Shown here: positions 10,001 to 17,962 of the stretch, one piece after another
Layout of the letters: each line of letters begins with the position of its first letter
How positions within the stretch are numbered: the stretch's first letter is position 1
Assembly: GCA_012033495.1 (NCBI GenBank)
Contig: JAAUQT010000015.1
Coordinates: 1 to 47,607, forward strand
DNA length: 47,607 bases
From: Cyanobacteria bacterium RM1_2_2
Lineage (GTDB): Bacteria; Cyanobacteriota; Cyanobacteriia; Elainellales; Elainellaceae
Reading direction: 5' to 3'
Notes under the pieces: generated by a model
Told to the model about the DNA's origin: nothing
Databases searched by the model: none
Seen by the model: only the letters and a program-made list of their open reading frames with translations
Program-made: the position numbers and the translations under genes

Positions 10001-10188
10001 AGGCAGGCATCGATCTGATTGCCCACCCCGACGCAGTTTCTCCGGCTGACCTGACGATTGCTCAGGGTACAGAGGGGCAAAGCGCCGACACGCTGATTAG
10101 CCTGACCGCTTCTGGCGAACTGCTGGCAATTCTGACCGGCATTCAAGCCAACACGCTCACAACTGCTGACTTGATTCCGATCGCGTAA
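7060..10188 (+). CDS. Alkaline-phosphatase-like protein: two tandem phosphatase domains plus RTX repeats
   Basis: A 1042-residue protein probably releasing phosphate from organic phosphates outside the cell. Two copies of an alkaline-phosphatase superfamily domain lie at about residues 4-455 and 462-915. Both contain VIFIHPDGTSPSHY (metal-binding Asp region), GTSNAGAVTHA (nucleophile region) and TAADSDAGGLQV (second metal site). A putative ligand His416 (SKAHGLNAE) in copy 1 is Tyr888 (SKAYGMNAE) in copy 2, so copy 2 may have diverged in function. Residues about 925-985 carry glycine- and aspartate-rich RTX calcium-binding repeats (GGAGNDFL, GGEGEDTL, GGEGRDLF) and a terminal beta region. There is no N-terminal signal peptide; with RTX repeats this points to type I secretion. 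The ATG follows TTTCGAGGTTTT. Likely phosphate-regulated, by family and a weak Pho-like site. Confidence 0.85.
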   Translation: MTTTGNHVIFIHPDGTSPSHYAAARFVQEGPDGRLNWDKLSNAGVYLGHMRDQLGGTSNAGAVTHATGTKVYAESFGFLDSGNTPIESRSGQVGKTIVDEAIEAEKVTALVQSGFAAEPGTAAFVAKIEETEIDGQRIPPRQQVAAITKEVIESGVDFIMGGGELHMLPVGTDGFHGTAAELDARSTNPLVRPTENLIELAKSNGYTVVYTREELFALLDPTVTPTPPTKVLGVFAAVHTFNDRPEEVLAERELPLYVETAPTIAEMLEVTQQLAEKHPNFDNGSLTIVEEEGSDNFGNNNNAAGTIEGTLRADAAIGVALGFIDRNPNTLLLTAADSDAGGLQVRDPLPADEPVGTINPNPAGEDEERVAPLDGQTGVGSEPFVAAPDASGDEFPFAVAWVGTPDFPGSIVSKAHGLNAEKLPATVDNTGMYELMYETLFNTELESRVAPPEPAPEATEETGNVIFIHPDGTSPSHYMALRNADLGPDGRLNWDMMSNAGVYLGHMENQLTGTSNAGAVTHANGVKVFNESFGLEEDNSIVTPLSGNTGKTILEEAIEAGKATALIQSGHLAEPGSAAFAAATTNRDGDDIRARDKYAEIIEQVIRSGTDVIMGGGELYMLPVGTTGFHVTAEDDAAETRPERRPTINLIELAESLGYTVVYTEDQMNEVVNSENPPTKLLGVFAAEATFDDRNEEELGLNTDDPQPLYVETAPTVAEMLAASIKIVERDEDGFFVTLEEEGTDNFGNPNNAVGTIEAARRADAAIGVAMDYVDNTDPNTLVITAADSDAGGLQVYQYLPYTRPEGSFTPEPELQDSEPQVPFINVNPTTTNETQNFLDGVNGSTASETNPWRPFHAQDSLDGPMGNFAVAWAGTPDFPGSIVSKAYGMNAEYLPSTLDNTEIYRLMYQTLFGVRLSNLPEDNPGNDALVGTEADDLLRGGAGNDFLVGGEGEDTLVGGEGRDLFFIDAGKGTDTIRDFEAGIDLIAHPDAVSPADLTIAQGTEGQSADTLISLTASGELLAILTGIQANTLTTADLIPIA

Positions 10189-10211
10189 TCTCAATCGCTT
10201 AGATTCACGCT

Positions 10212-10250
10212 AGGGGGTGGGTGAGACAAAGTTCTCCTCACCCCTTTTTT
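10212..10250 (+). terminator. Rho-independent terminator after the phosphatase gene
   Basis: GGGTGAG (10219-10225) pairs with CTCACCC (10237-10243) around an 11-base loop, followed directly by CTTTTTT. It lies 24 bases after the phosphatase stop and before the convergent HAD gene. Confidence 0.85.
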
Positions 10251-10257
10251 ATTGCAT

Positions 10258-10935
10258 TTAGGCAAGGTCTCGCTTCAACCAAAATGCTCTGATGCCGACG
10301 GTTTTAGCTCCTTGGTAGTCCTGTTTGAAACTATCGCCAATATGCCAAGCTTGATCAGGTTTGCAGTGATGCTTTTCTAGGGCAATTTGAAACACCTGTG
10401 GAGCAGGTTTAGCAAAGCCTGCCTCAGTTGAGATTGTGATTGAACTAAAGAATTCAGTCAACTGCAACGCGGTCAAAACTGGGTAGAGGCGAGTGTCAAA
10501 GTTAGATATAACGCCCAAAGGAACATTCTGGCTATGCCAATAGGTGAGGGCAGCCAGAACATCAGGGTAAATAAACCAGGGATCAGCAGTGGCAAAGTGA
10601 GCGTATAGGGCAGCGAAAAAGACTGAGAAATTCTGGAACTGATCAACAACTCCCACCTGCTGAAACGTTTGATAAGCGATCCGCTTCCACCAGCGATATT
10701 CAGCTTGAGGAATATCAGACGGTAGCGCATCAGGAAACGCCATCGGCGGCGCAGCTTTGAAGCTTTGGAAAAAAGCCTGATCGATCAGCGCATCATCAGC
10801 ATGGACACCGAACTCACGGGCGATCGAGCCGTAGATGGCGCCCACACTGCCCTTGACGCCAAACAGCGTGCCAACGGCATCCAGGAAAATCACTTTGGGA
10901 AGCTGGTATTTCGGCAGCTCAAGTGTTTGAGTCAT
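10258..10935 (-). CDS. HAD superfamily hydrolase (HDHD3/REG-2-like)
   Basis: A 225-residue haloacid-dehalogenase-type hydrolase, probably a small-molecule phosphatase. Motif I is FLDAVGTLF: the nucleophile Asp is kept while the usual second Asp is Val, a change typical of the HDHD3/REG-2-like subgroup (DAVGT). Motif II is VISNFDTR, motif III the Lys in GFAKPAPQVF, and motif IV HIGDSFKQDYQGA. A helical cap sits between motifs I and II. The ATG overlaps the ndbB stop by four bases (ATGA), so it is co-transcribed and translationally coupled with ndbB. The substrate is not predictable. It ends 8 bases after the convergent phosphatase terminator. Confidence 0.88.
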   Translation of the reverse strand: MTQTLELPKYQLPKVIFLDAVGTLFGVKGSVGAIYGSIAREFGVHADDALIDQAFFQSFKAAPPMAFPDALPSDIPQAEYRWWKRIAYQTFQQVGVVDQFQNFSVFFAALYAHFATADPWFIYPDVLAALTYWHSQNVPLGVISNFDTRLYPVLTALQLTEFFSSITISTEAGFAKPAPQVFQIALEKHHCKPDQAWHIGDSFKQDYQGAKTVGIRAFWLKRDLA

Positions 10936-12119
10936 GAAGCCAGAAATTGTCGAATCGGTTGAGCAATCCAGTTTAGCCCGACTTTAATTTGGTGATCCAA
11001 CGTCGGCATCCGATACAGGTAAATTAACCGCCGCGCGATGTGAGCAACCGGCCCTTCCAACTTCAAGCCTAGCCCTGCCAGCGTTGCATTATCTGTGCCG
11101 AGGGTCATCATTTCACCTAGCGCCTGATAGCGGAACGGCAGCAGCGGCTTTTGACTAATTGATGCCCACAAATTCCAACCCGTCATTTCTGCTTGTTGGA
11201 AGGCAGCTTGAGCAGTCGTCGGAACCCGCTGCCCGTCGGCATCCACACATTCTGCCAGATCGCCTAAGGCAAAGATTTCTGGATGGTCGGCAATTTGCAG
11301 CATGGGCGTCACCACCACCTGTCCACGCTGGTTGTGCGGCAGCGGCAAATCCTGCACAACTTGGGCAACCTGCGTCCCAACCGTCCACAGCACCACATCC
11401 ACCGGAATCACGTCTACCTGATCGCGGAATTCTAGCCCAATGGAGTCTGCTGTCACCGATTGGACTTTGGTTTCCAGATCAACCCAAACTTTACGGTCGC
11501 TGAGGGCTTTATTCGCTGTTTCTCGGTTAAAGTCTGGGGAATTGCGCAGAATTTGATCAGCGGCTTCTACAATCCGAATCCTGCCGCGTTCGCCCAAGCG
11601 TTCTGCGAGCTTACAGGCTAGTTCAACGCCGCTATAGCCGCCCCCAACAATGGCCACCCGAATTTTATTGGCAGGGGAGGTTTCCAGCACTCGCAGCTTT
11701 TCTTCCAGCCGATACGCATCAGCAATCGTGCGGAAGGGAATGGCATGTTCAGCGACGCCAGGAACCAGATCGAGCGGAGTTTCGCCTCCCATCGCCAACA
11801 CCAAATAATCATAAGCAAGGCTGGGCATTTGGTTCAACTGGACTTGCTTGGTGTCCAAATCGATGCTTGCAACTTCAGCTTGATAAAACCGCACGCCCGT
11901 GTTTGCCAATAGCTCTGTGTAGGGCGGGGCAATTTCCCAGGTTTCCAGTTCGCCTGTGAGCAGTTCGTACAGAAAAGGCGCAAACACAAATCGATCCCGC
12001 TGATCGACCAGCGTAATTTCAGGTTTCTCTAACGGACTCCAAGGAAATTGGGTCAGCTTCAGAGCAGTGTAGAGTCCTCCGAAGCCGCCGCCTAGAATAC
12101 AAATGCGAGGGTGGGTCAT
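10932..12119 (-). CDS. ndbB: Type II NAD(P)H dehydrogenase, NdbB type
   Basis: A 395-residue single-subunit flavoprotein that passes electrons from NAD(P)H to quinones at the membrane. The N-terminal FAD motif ICILGGGFGGLYTA and the second Rossmann motif VAIVGGGYSGVELA are intact, and IFALGDLAE is the conserved C-terminal FAD-contact motif. Overall it closely matches my memory of Synechocystis NdbB, assigned in the literature as the demethylphylloquinone reductase of vitamin K1 synthesis, including VDQRDRFVFAPFLYELLTGE and the KVGLNWIAQP tail. The ATG at 12119 (MTHPRICILGG) fits the family better than the ATG seven codons upstream. It is followed by the HAD gene with an ATGA overlap. NdbA or NdbC type is less likely by length and sequence. 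Confidence 0.85.
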   Translation of the reverse strand: MTHPRICILGGGFGGLYTALKLTQFPWSPLEKPEITLVDQRDRFVFAPFLYELLTGELETWEIAPPYTELLANTGVRFYQAEVASIDLDTKQVQLNQMPSLAYDYLVLAMGGETPLDLVPGVAEHAIPFRTIADAYRLEEKLRVLETSPANKIRVAIVGGGYSGVELACKLAERLGERGRIRIVEAADQILRNSPDFNRETANKALSDRKVWVDLETKVQSVTADSIGLEFRDQVDVIPVDVVLWTVGTQVAQVVQDLPLPHNQRGQVVVTPMLQIADHPEIFALGDLAECVDADGQRVPTTAQAAFQQAEMTGWNLWASISQKPLLPFRYQALGEMMTLGTDNATLAGLGLKLEGPVAHIARRLIYLYRMPTLDHQIKVGLNWIAQPIRQFLAS

Positions 12120-12229
12120 AGTTAGAATCGCTGTGGGCAACTTCTTTAGAATAACAACACCCAGCGATAGAAGGTGGAAGGCAGAAGCGCCATAGCAGGT
12201 AGAGGAGCATTGCAGCCGCTCAGCCTGGC

Positions 12230-12865
12230 TTAGCGAGGATTGTAGAGCGGATCATCCCAACCAAATAACTCATCTGAACTGGGCGGCGGTGGAGCAGTGG
12301 GACGACTTGGTGACGGTGGCGGTGGCGGTGGAGCTGAGTCAATTACGTTTGGCTCGCCCTCTGCATCATCGGCATAATCCTCATAGTAGGGCGATTTAGA
12401 CCGGCTTTGGCGATGAGAATGAGTTGGAGCAGATGAGGTGGCTGCCGTTCGTTGCATCATCCGCCCCCGACTAGCTAGCTCCAGCGCTTTTTCAACCGCT
12501 GACGGCAGTGTATCCCATTCAATTTGATCGTTTCTGAGCAGAAATCTCAGTTGGGTCAACACTCGGCGGAAGGGAGCCTGCGGTGATTGCAGAGGGGTAG
12601 AAGTTCGCAGCGGATCTCGACCAATCGCGGCTAAGGCTCGCTGCACGGCTTGCCGAATTTCAGTGCCATGTTTTGCCTTGCCGCGCTGGATCTGGTGGCG
12701 CAATCCTTTTTCACTTGTGGCGTAGAGCGGCGGTAGCTGGTTAAGTGCGTAGGCAACCCACTCCACCTGATTTACGTAAGCAGAAATCCGATCGGGCAGC
12801 GCTTTAAACTGTCGCCCAACTTCCTCTTCAACCAGTAGCTCCATCACATTTTTATAAATGCCCAT
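12230..12865 (-). CDS. ComFB (late competence development) family protein with proline-rich tail
   Basis: Residues 1-90 (MGIYKNVMELLVEEEV...ALNQLPPLYATSEKG...GRDPLR) match the ComFB domain of cyanobacteria. Recent work reports cyanobacterial ComFB-type proteins as cyclic-dinucleotide receptors; that function is family knowledge, not visible here. A second helical module follows, then a disordered tail rich in Ser, acidic residues and prolines (eight prolines in a row at about residue 183). The chosen ATG is seven codons inside the longest frame and has GAGGT at a suitable distance. It precedes ndbB by about 110 bases on the same strand and is divergent from glgA1, with a MITE-like element in between. 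Confidence 0.8.
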   Translation of the reverse strand: MGIYKNVMELLVEEEVGRQFKALPDRISAYVNQVEWVAYALNQLPPLYATSEKGLRHQIQRGKAKHGTEIRQAVQRALAAIGRDPLRTSTPLQSPQAPFRRVLTQLRFLLRNDQIEWDTLPSAVEKALELASRGRMMQRTAATSSAPTHSHRQSRSKSPYYEDYADDAEGEPNVIDSAPPPPPPSPSRPTAPPPPSSDELFGWDDPLYNPR

Positions 12866-13368
12866 AGTTTTACCTCGGAAGCCCAATGAACCTAACGACC
12901 TAATGAACCCGTTCCAGGTTGCTGCTTAAGATGGGAGATAGTGAACCAAGTGCATTAGACCTAGGGCGCGTCATCCCTGAATGGTCAACCGTTGATGGCA
13001 TCCGCCGGATCGCGCTCGCCCTCAAAAACAGGCTGGGGGCGGTCACGCTGCCATCGTTAGGGTTCTCGCTGAACTGGATGACAGCCCCTAGCATAATCGC
13101 AACAGCAATTGCACTGATCGTTCTTGGTAGAATTTTAATATACCAATTGTGGATCGCCCAACCTGATTCTTGAGAGGTTTCGTCGCGGCTGCCAGACTTA
13201 ACGCGAGAGAAAAGTTTTTTGCCCTGCCAGAATCGATCGTGCCGCCCTATCTTTAAGATCAAGTGCAAGGTACTATAGACCTGATACGAATTGGCAACGA
13301 ACCCTTTCTTAAAAATAGGAGCAAGGTTCGCGTCCAAGCTCTATTCGCAGGGATATCGAGAAAGTCAT
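12866..13368. other. Divergent spacer comFB/glgA1
   Basis: Apart from the MITE-like element, this 500-base spacer must hold the promoters of comFB and glgA1. The minus strand from 13250 to 13092 reads as a plausible protein piece ending in a hydrophobic helix (IKILPRTISAIAVAIMLG) exactly at the element border. This might be a gene fragment cut by the element, or chance. Confidence 0.35.
12961..13091 (+). mobile_element. MITE-like repeat, copy 1 (131 bp)
   Basis: A 131-base non-coding element whose ends are inverted repeats: left CTAGGGCGCGTCATCC, right end reverse-complement CTAGGGGCTGTCATCC (13 of 16 match). The interior is shared with a second copy on the opposite strand at 45858-46011 (for example GTTGATGGCATCCGCC and GGTTCTCGCTG are common to both). 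No transposase is encoded. It lies in the divergent spacer between comFB and glgA1. An open frame of 84 codons reading through it (12919-13173) is not believed to be a gene. Confidence 0.75.
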
Positions 13369-13521
13369 ATGCGGATTCTGTTTGTTGCAGCAGAGGCAGT
13401 TCCCGTTGCTAAAGTTGGCGGCATGGGAGATGTGGTTGGGGCATTGCCCAAGGTTTTGAGAAAGATGGGGCATGATGTCCGAGTTTTCATGCCCTATTAC
13501 GGTTTTTGCCAGATAAGATGA
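13369..13521 (+). CDS. glgA: Glycogen synthase 1, N-terminal piece (frameshifted)
   Basis: GlgA extends alpha-1,4-glucan from ADP-glucose in glycogen synthesis. This piece gives [24 protein letters not shown] in two conserved blocks, the latter with the KVGG ADP-glucose-binding motif, and ends after YYGF. The frame breaks at GGTTTTTGCC (about 13501-13510); one more T would read [10 protein letters not shown] and continue in the next piece. The ATG at 13369 follows a GAGAAAG ribosome site; the open frame begins earlier (13291) but without homology. With both breaks repaired the gene encodes 488 residues, normal for cyanobacterial GlgA1. Confidence 0.85.
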   Translation: MRILFVAAEAVPVAKVGGMGDVVGALPKVLRKMGHDVRVFMPYYGFCQIR

Positions 13522-14162
13522 AAATCCCTGAAAAGCCTGTCTGGAAGGGGACAGCAATGTTTCAGGATTTCCTGGTGTATGAAGCGGTGTTGCCCGGAAC
13601 CGATGTGCCGCTTTATTTGTTTGGGCATCCTTCCTTTATGCCGCGTCGCGTCTATTCGGGTGAAGACGAAGACTGGCGCTTCACGCTGTTTGCTAACGCT
13701 GCCACTGAATTTTGCTGGAACTATACTTGGCGACCCGAAGTGGTGCATTGCCATGATTGGCACACCGGCATGATTCCGGTATGGCTGCACGAAACCCCCG
13801 ACATCAAGACCATTTTTACGATCCATAATCTGGCATACCAAGGGCCTTGGCGCTGGCGGCTGGAACAAATTACCTGGTGTCCGTGGTATATGGAAGGGCA
13901 CAACACGATGGCGGCGGCAGTCCAGTTTGCCGACATGGTGACAACCGTATCGCCGACCTATGCCGAGCAAATTAGAACGCCTGCCTACGGTGAAGCGCTG
14001 GATGGCTTGCTGTCATTTATCAGCGGCAAACGGTGGGCATTCTCAACGGCATCGATCGAGATCTCTACAATCCCGAAACCGATCGCAGCATCACCCAAAC
14101 CTTTTCTGCCGACACGCTGGATCGTCGCGCTGCCAACAAAATTTCCCTGCAAGAAGAGTTAG
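13506..14162 (+). CDS. glgA: Glycogen synthase 1, middle piece (frameshifted)
   Basis: Continues GlgA1 through the rest of the GT5 N-terminal domain: [34 protein letters not shown], and [16 protein letters not shown]. Homology stops after LLSFISGK at about 14028. There the frame breaks at AAACGGTGGGC; one extra G would read [11 protein letters not shown] and enter the third piece. Residues after that point ([10 protein letters not shown]...) are not GlgA. Confidence 0.88.
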   Translation: MPDKMKIPEKPVWKGTAMFQDFLVYEAVLPGTDVPLYLFGHPSFMPRRVYSGEDEDWRFTLFANAATEFCWNYTWRPEVVHCHDWHTGMIPVWLHETPDIKTIFTIHNLAYQGPWRWRLEQITWCPWYMEGHNTMAAAVQFADMVTTVSPTYAEQIRTPAYGEALDGLLSFISGKRWAFSTASIEISTIPKPIAASPKPFLPTRWIVALPTKFPCKKS

Positions 14163-14833
14163 GGCTAGAAGTCAACTCTGGCGCGTTTCTCGTCGGCATG
14201 GTGTCTCGACTGGTGGAGCAAAAAGGCTTGGATTTGATCCTGCAAATGCTGGATCGATTCATTGCCTACACCAACGCTCAGTTTGTCGTATTGGGAACGG
14301 GCGATCGCTACTACGAAACCCAACTTTGGCAAATTGCCTCTCGCTATCCCGGTCGTGTCTCCGCCTACCTGCTGCACAACGATACTTTGGCCCGACGCAT
14401 TTACGCCGGATCGGATGCTTTCCTGATGCCGTCGCGGTTTGAGCCATGCGGAATTAGCCAAATGCTGGCTCTGCGCTATGGTTGCGTGCCCATCGTGCGG
14501 CGGACAGGCGGCTTGGTGGATACCGTCGAGCACTATGTTCCGGCTAAAAACGCGGGGACAGGCTACTGCTTCGATCGCTATGAGCCGCTTGACCTCTACA
14601 CCTGCATGGTGCGGGCGTGGGAAGCATTCCAGTTCAAAGATCCGTGGCGAGAGTTGCAAAAGCGCGGGATGGCGCAAGATTTTAGCTGGAAAAATTCTGC
14701 TGAGGAGTATGTCCGCGTCTACCGTCGGGTTTTGGGCTTGCCAGAAGCGGCTCCAGCACCCGTGGCAGCAGATGCAACTGCGAAACCTGCTTCCGATGAG
14801 AAGCCAGAAGATCGCCGCCAGTTGGTTCGCTAG
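14033..14833 (+). CDS. glgA: Glycogen synthase 1, C-terminal piece (frameshifted)
   Basis: Encodes the GlgA hinge [13 protein letters not shown] and the whole GT-B C-terminal domain, with [26 protein letters not shown], the catalytic-site [12 protein letters not shown] motif and the [10 protein letters not shown] glycine motif that contacts ADP-glucose. A disordered Ala/Pro tail of about 30 residues follows. It ends nine bases before trpD on the same strand, so glgA1 and trpD probably share a transcript. No catalytic residue is missing across the three pieces. Confidence 0.9.
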   Translation: MGILNGIDRDLYNPETDRSITQTFSADTLDRRAANKISLQEELGLEVNSGAFLVGMVSRLVEQKGLDLILQMLDRFIAYTNAQFVVLGTGDRYYETQLWQIASRYPGRVSAYLLHNDTLARRIYAGSDAFLMPSRFEPCGISQMLALRYGCVPIVRRTGGLVDTVEHYVPAKNAGTGYCFDRYEPLDLYTCMVRAWEAFQFKDPWRELQKRGMAQDFSWKNSAEEYVRVYRRVLGLPEAAPAPVAADATAKPASDEKPEDRRQLVR

Positions 14834-14842
14834 GAGAGGAAT

Positions 14843-15934
14843 ATGAGCAGTTCTTCTCCCGCGATCTCAACCATCGAGCCTCTGCCTGAACTAGACGGCG
14901 CGCTTTTGCTTCAGCAGTTGCTTGATCACCAATCGCTCACCACTGAGCAAGCGGCGGTTTTGATGCAGGGCTGGCTAACCGAATCGCTGTCACCTGTTCT
15001 ATCAGGGGCTATTTTGGCGGCGCTGCAAATGAAAGGCGTGGCCGCAACCGAGCTTGCAGGCATGGCGCAGGTGCTTCAGGCGCAGTCGCGCTCGAAAGAC
15101 CTGTTGGCAACTGATTTGCCGCATCCCTTAATCGACACTTGCGGTACGGGCGGCGATCGGGCGTTTACGTTCAACATCTCGACGGCAAGCGCATTTGTGG
15201 CAGCAGCAGCCGGCATCGCGGTGGCCAAACACGGCAATCGATCGGCTTCGAGCAAGGTTGGCTCTGCTGATGTTTTGGAGGCGTTGGGGATCAATTTGGC
15301 AGCCGATCCGACTCGGATTGCGGCAGCCGTGCAGGAAGTGGGCATCACGTTTTTGTTCGCTCCCGGCTGGCATCCGGCGCTGAAATCAGTCGCTCCGATT
15401 CGCAAAACCCTGCAAGTCCGCACAATCTTTAACCTACTGGGGCCGTTAGTGAACCCGCTGCCGATTACCGGACAAGTGATGGGGGTATTTGACGGAGTAA
15501 TCGTGCCCACGGTGGCAGAAGCGTTGCGGCATCTGGGCAGGCAGAAGGCAATTGTGCTGCACGGACGCGAACGGCTCGACGAAGTGGGGCTGGCAGATGC
15601 AACTGATTTAGCGGTGCTCTCGGAGGGGCAAATCCATTCGGTGGTGCTGCATCCCGAAGCGGTCGAAATTCCGGCGGCTAGCCTGAGTGAACTGCGCGGC
15701 GGCGAAATTGACGACAATACCGAAATTTTGCGCTCAGTGCTGCAAGGCAAGGGCACGCTAGCCCAGCAAAGTGCGGTGGCAATCAATGCGGCTCTAGCGC
15801 TCAGCGTCGGCGAAGTGGTGGCGGCTGATCACCCAATTGAGGCTTACCGTCGAGGTGTGGTGTTGGCGAAAGAAATTTTAGCGAGTGGTGCGGCCTGGCA
15901 AAAGCTGGAGCAGTTGGTTAGCTTCTTAGCATAG
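14843..15934 (+). CDS. trpD: Anthranilate phosphoribosyltransferase
   Basis: TrpD transfers the phosphoribosyl group of PRPP to anthranilate, the second step of tryptophan synthesis. The 363-residue product has the diagnostic DTCGTGGD loop binding PRPP pyrophosphate, followed by [26 protein letters not shown] and the metal-binding DE pair in [14 protein letters not shown]. An N-terminal helical domain of about 110 residues is normal; the first 20 residues are a small extension. AGGAG lies eight bases before the ATG. Its position between the two glycogen synthases is unrelated to tryptophan synthesis and no other trp gene is nearby, as is common in cyanobacteria, where trp genes are scattered. 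Confidence 0.95.
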   Translation: MSSSSPAISTIEPLPELDGALLLQQLLDHQSLTTEQAAVLMQGWLTESLSPVLSGAILAALQMKGVAATELAGMAQVLQAQSRSKDLLATDLPHPLIDTCGTGGDRAFTFNISTASAFVAAAAGIAVAKHGNRSASSKVGSADVLEALGINLAADPTRIAAAVQEVGITFLFAPGWHPALKSVAPIRKTLQVRTIFNLLGPLVNPLPITGQVMGVFDGVIVPTVAEALRHLGRQKAIVLHGRERLDEVGLADATDLAVLSEGQIHSVVLHPEAVEIPAASLSELRGGEIDDNTEILRSVLQGKGTLAQQSAVAINAALALSVGEVVAADHPIEAYRRGVVLAKEILASGAAWQKLEQLVSFLA

Positions 15935-16070
15935 GGCTGGCAATTGGGCTAAAGGTTTAGAATTTCTCATCCCTGCCTTTTGAGCCATTCCCCCGATCCC
16001 TGATTCCTGTATACTTTCGTGAAGATGTGGACGCTGGTAAACCGAACTTTTCTCTAAGTGAGGAGTAGAA

Positions 16071-17546
16071 ATGTACATCGTACAGATTGCCTCTGAGTGC
16101 GCTCCTGTGATCAAAGCTGGAGGCTTAGGCGATGTGGTGTATGGGCTGAGTCGAGAATTAGAAATCCGCGAGCATACGGTCGAAATCATTCTGCCGAAAT
16201 ATGACTGTATGCGCTACGACCACATCTGGGGACTACACATTGCCTATCAGGATCTCTATGTCCCGTGGTATGACGGACGGATTCACTGTACGGTTTACTG
16301 CGGCTGGGTGCACGGGCGGCTTTGCTTCTTTATCGAGCCACATTCCCAGGATAATTTCTTCAATCGCGGCTGCTATTACGGCGCAAAAGACGACAACATG
16401 CGGTTTGCCTTCTTTAGTAAGGCGGCGCTAGAGTTTTTGCAGCAAAGTAACAAAAAGCCCGACATCCTTCACTGTCACGATTGGCAAACCGGATTGGTGC
16501 CCGTACTGCTGTACGAGGTTTACCAATATCACGGCATGGCCAATCAGCGCGTTTGCTACACGATTCATAACTTTAAGCATCAGGGGATTGCCGGTAATGA
16601 GGTGTTGGCAGCGACGGGGCTGAATCAACCTGCCTATTACTTCGAGTATGATCGCCTACGGGACAATTTCAATCCCTTTGTGTTGAATTTCATGAAGGGC
16701 GGTATCGTTTACTCCAACTTTGTCAATACTGTTTCGCCCAATCACGCTTGGGAAGCCCATTACGGGGAGTTTGGCTATGGCTTGGGGCATACACTACACA
16801 TGCACCAAAACAAGTTTGGCGGCATTCTCAATGGCATCGACTACGACGTTTGGAATCCGCTGATTGATCGCTATATTCCTTATCAATATTCGGTTGACAA
16901 TCTGAACGAGAAAGCCAAAAACAAAAAGGCATTGCGCGAACGTCTGTGGTTAGACCAAACAGATAAGCCGCTGATCTGCTACATTGGGCGGCTGGATGAG
17001 CAAAAGGGTGTGCATTTGGTTCACCATGCTATCTACTATGCCATGCACCGCAACGCTCAGTTTGTCTTGCTCGGCTCGGCGACTGAAGAGGGCATCAATA
17101 CCTGGTTTTGGCACGAGAAAAGGTTTCTGAATGACAACCCAGACGTGCATCTGGAAATTGGCTTCAACGAAGAGCTATCTCACCTGATCTATGCCGGAGC
17201 CGACATGATTGTGGTGCCCAGCAACTATGAGCCGTGCGGCTTGACGCAAATGATCGGCTTGAAATATGGCACAGTACCGATTGTGCGCGGGGTGGGTGGC
17301 TTGGTAAACACGGTTTTCGACCGCGATCACGACCAAAACCATCCGCCCGAAAAGCGCAACGGCTATGTCTTCTACCAAACTGATCAACAAGCGCTGGAAT
17401 CGGCAATGGATCGGGCGATTGGGCTGTGGTACCAATATCCGAAAGAGTTCCGTCAGTTGGTGAAACAGGGCATGGATTACGACTATTCCTGGAATCATCC
17501 GGGCACGGATTACCTGCGAATCTATGAGTTCATTCGGCATCGCTGA
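16071..17546 (+). CDS. glgA: Glycogen synthase 2 (GT5 family)
   Basis: An intact 491-residue GT5 glycosyltransferase, the second cyanobacterial glycogen synthase isoform. It has KAGGLGDVV (ADP-glucose-binding K-x-G-G), HCHDWQTGLVPV, TIHNFKHQG, GILNGIDYDVWNP, YIGRLDEQKG, PSNYEPCGLTQM and RGVGGLVNTVFD. Compared with GlgA1 the sequence is clearly paralogous rather than a recent copy. GAGGAG precedes the ATG by five bases. It is followed 91 bases later by a ccmK gene. In cyanobacteria the two isoforms are reported to differ in chain-length preference, which cannot be read from the sequence. Confidence 0.93.
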   Translation: MYIVQIASECAPVIKAGGLGDVVYGLSRELEIREHTVEIILPKYDCMRYDHIWGLHIAYQDLYVPWYDGRIHCTVYCGWVHGRLCFFIEPHSQDNFFNRGCYYGAKDDNMRFAFFSKAALEFLQQSNKKPDILHCHDWQTGLVPVLLYEVYQYHGMANQRVCYTIHNFKHQGIAGNEVLAATGLNQPAYYFEYDRLRDNFNPFVLNFMKGGIVYSNFVNTVSPNHAWEAHYGEFGYGLGHTLHMHQNKFGGILNGIDYDVWNPLIDRYIPYQYSVDNLNEKAKNKKALRERLWLDQTDKPLICYIGRLDEQKGVHLVHHAIYYAMHRNAQFVLLGSATEEGINTWFWHEKRFLNDNPDVHLEIGFNEELSHLIYAGADMIVVPSNYEPCGLTQMIGLKYGTVPIVRGVGGLVNTVFDRDHDQNHPPEKRNGYVFYQTDQQALESAMDRAIGLWYQYPKEFRQLVKQGMDYDYSWNHPGTDYLRIYEFIRHR

Positions 17547-17637
17547 TCCGGATCAGGGAACTGGGAATTTTATCCCGATTCCCGACTGAAGTAGTATTCT
17601 GAGTAATAACGCATACATTGAAGAAAAGGATAAAACC

Positions 17638-17952
17638 ATGCCAGAGGCAGTGGGTGTGATTGAAACGTTGGGATTTCCGGCAGTGTTGGCCGCCGCTGAT
17701 GCGATGGTGAAGGCAGGGCGGGTGACAATTGTTTACCAAGACATTGCTGAGAGTGGCGAACAGGTCGTCGCAATTCGCGGCCCGATTTCTGAGGTGCGCC
17801 CCGCCATGGAAGCCGGAATTGAAGCTGCCGACAAAGCGCCCCCCAACGGTAAACTGGTGACGTACTACATCGTGCCAAACCCACCCGAAAACGTAGTCGA
17901 GGTCTTACCGCTTCAGTACACCGAGAAGGTGGAGCAGTTTCGCTGGATGTAG
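17638..17952 (+). CDS. ccmK3: Carboxysome shell protein, CcmK3-like (BMC-H domain)
   Basis: A single BMC domain of 104 residues (AVGVIETLGFPAVLAAADAMVKAGRVTI) that forms hexamers in the flat facets of the beta-carboxysome shell. Its pore loop is unusual: D-I-A-E at residues 35-38 where CcmK2 has K-I-G-S, and one residue is missing just before it, so the pore would be acidic. Such divergence, together with a ccmK4-like gene downstream, fits CcmK3, which forms mixed hexamers with CcmK4 in studied species. The ATG follows AAAAGGATAAAACC. The leader resembles that of the second ccmK (CATTGA.GAAAA). Confidence 0.85.
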   Translation: MPEAVGVIETLGFPAVLAAADAMVKAGRVTIVYQDIAESGEQVVAIRGPISEVRPAMEAGIEAADKAPPNGKLVTYYIVPNPPENVVEVLPLQYTEKVEQFRWM

Positions 17953-17962
17953 TTGGGTGATA

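Noticed and set aside
12919..13173. 84-codon plus-strand frame as a gene
   Set aside because: Most of it is the MITE-like element, and the same frame shape recurs in copy 2, so it is repeat sequence rather than a protein gene.
12900..13337. 145-codon minus-strand frame as a gene
   Set aside because: It runs through the element and overlaps the glgA1 promoter region; at most its inner part is a fragment.
15076..15786. 236-codon minus-strand frame inside trpD
   Set aside because: Shadow of trpD, whose motifs are all present.
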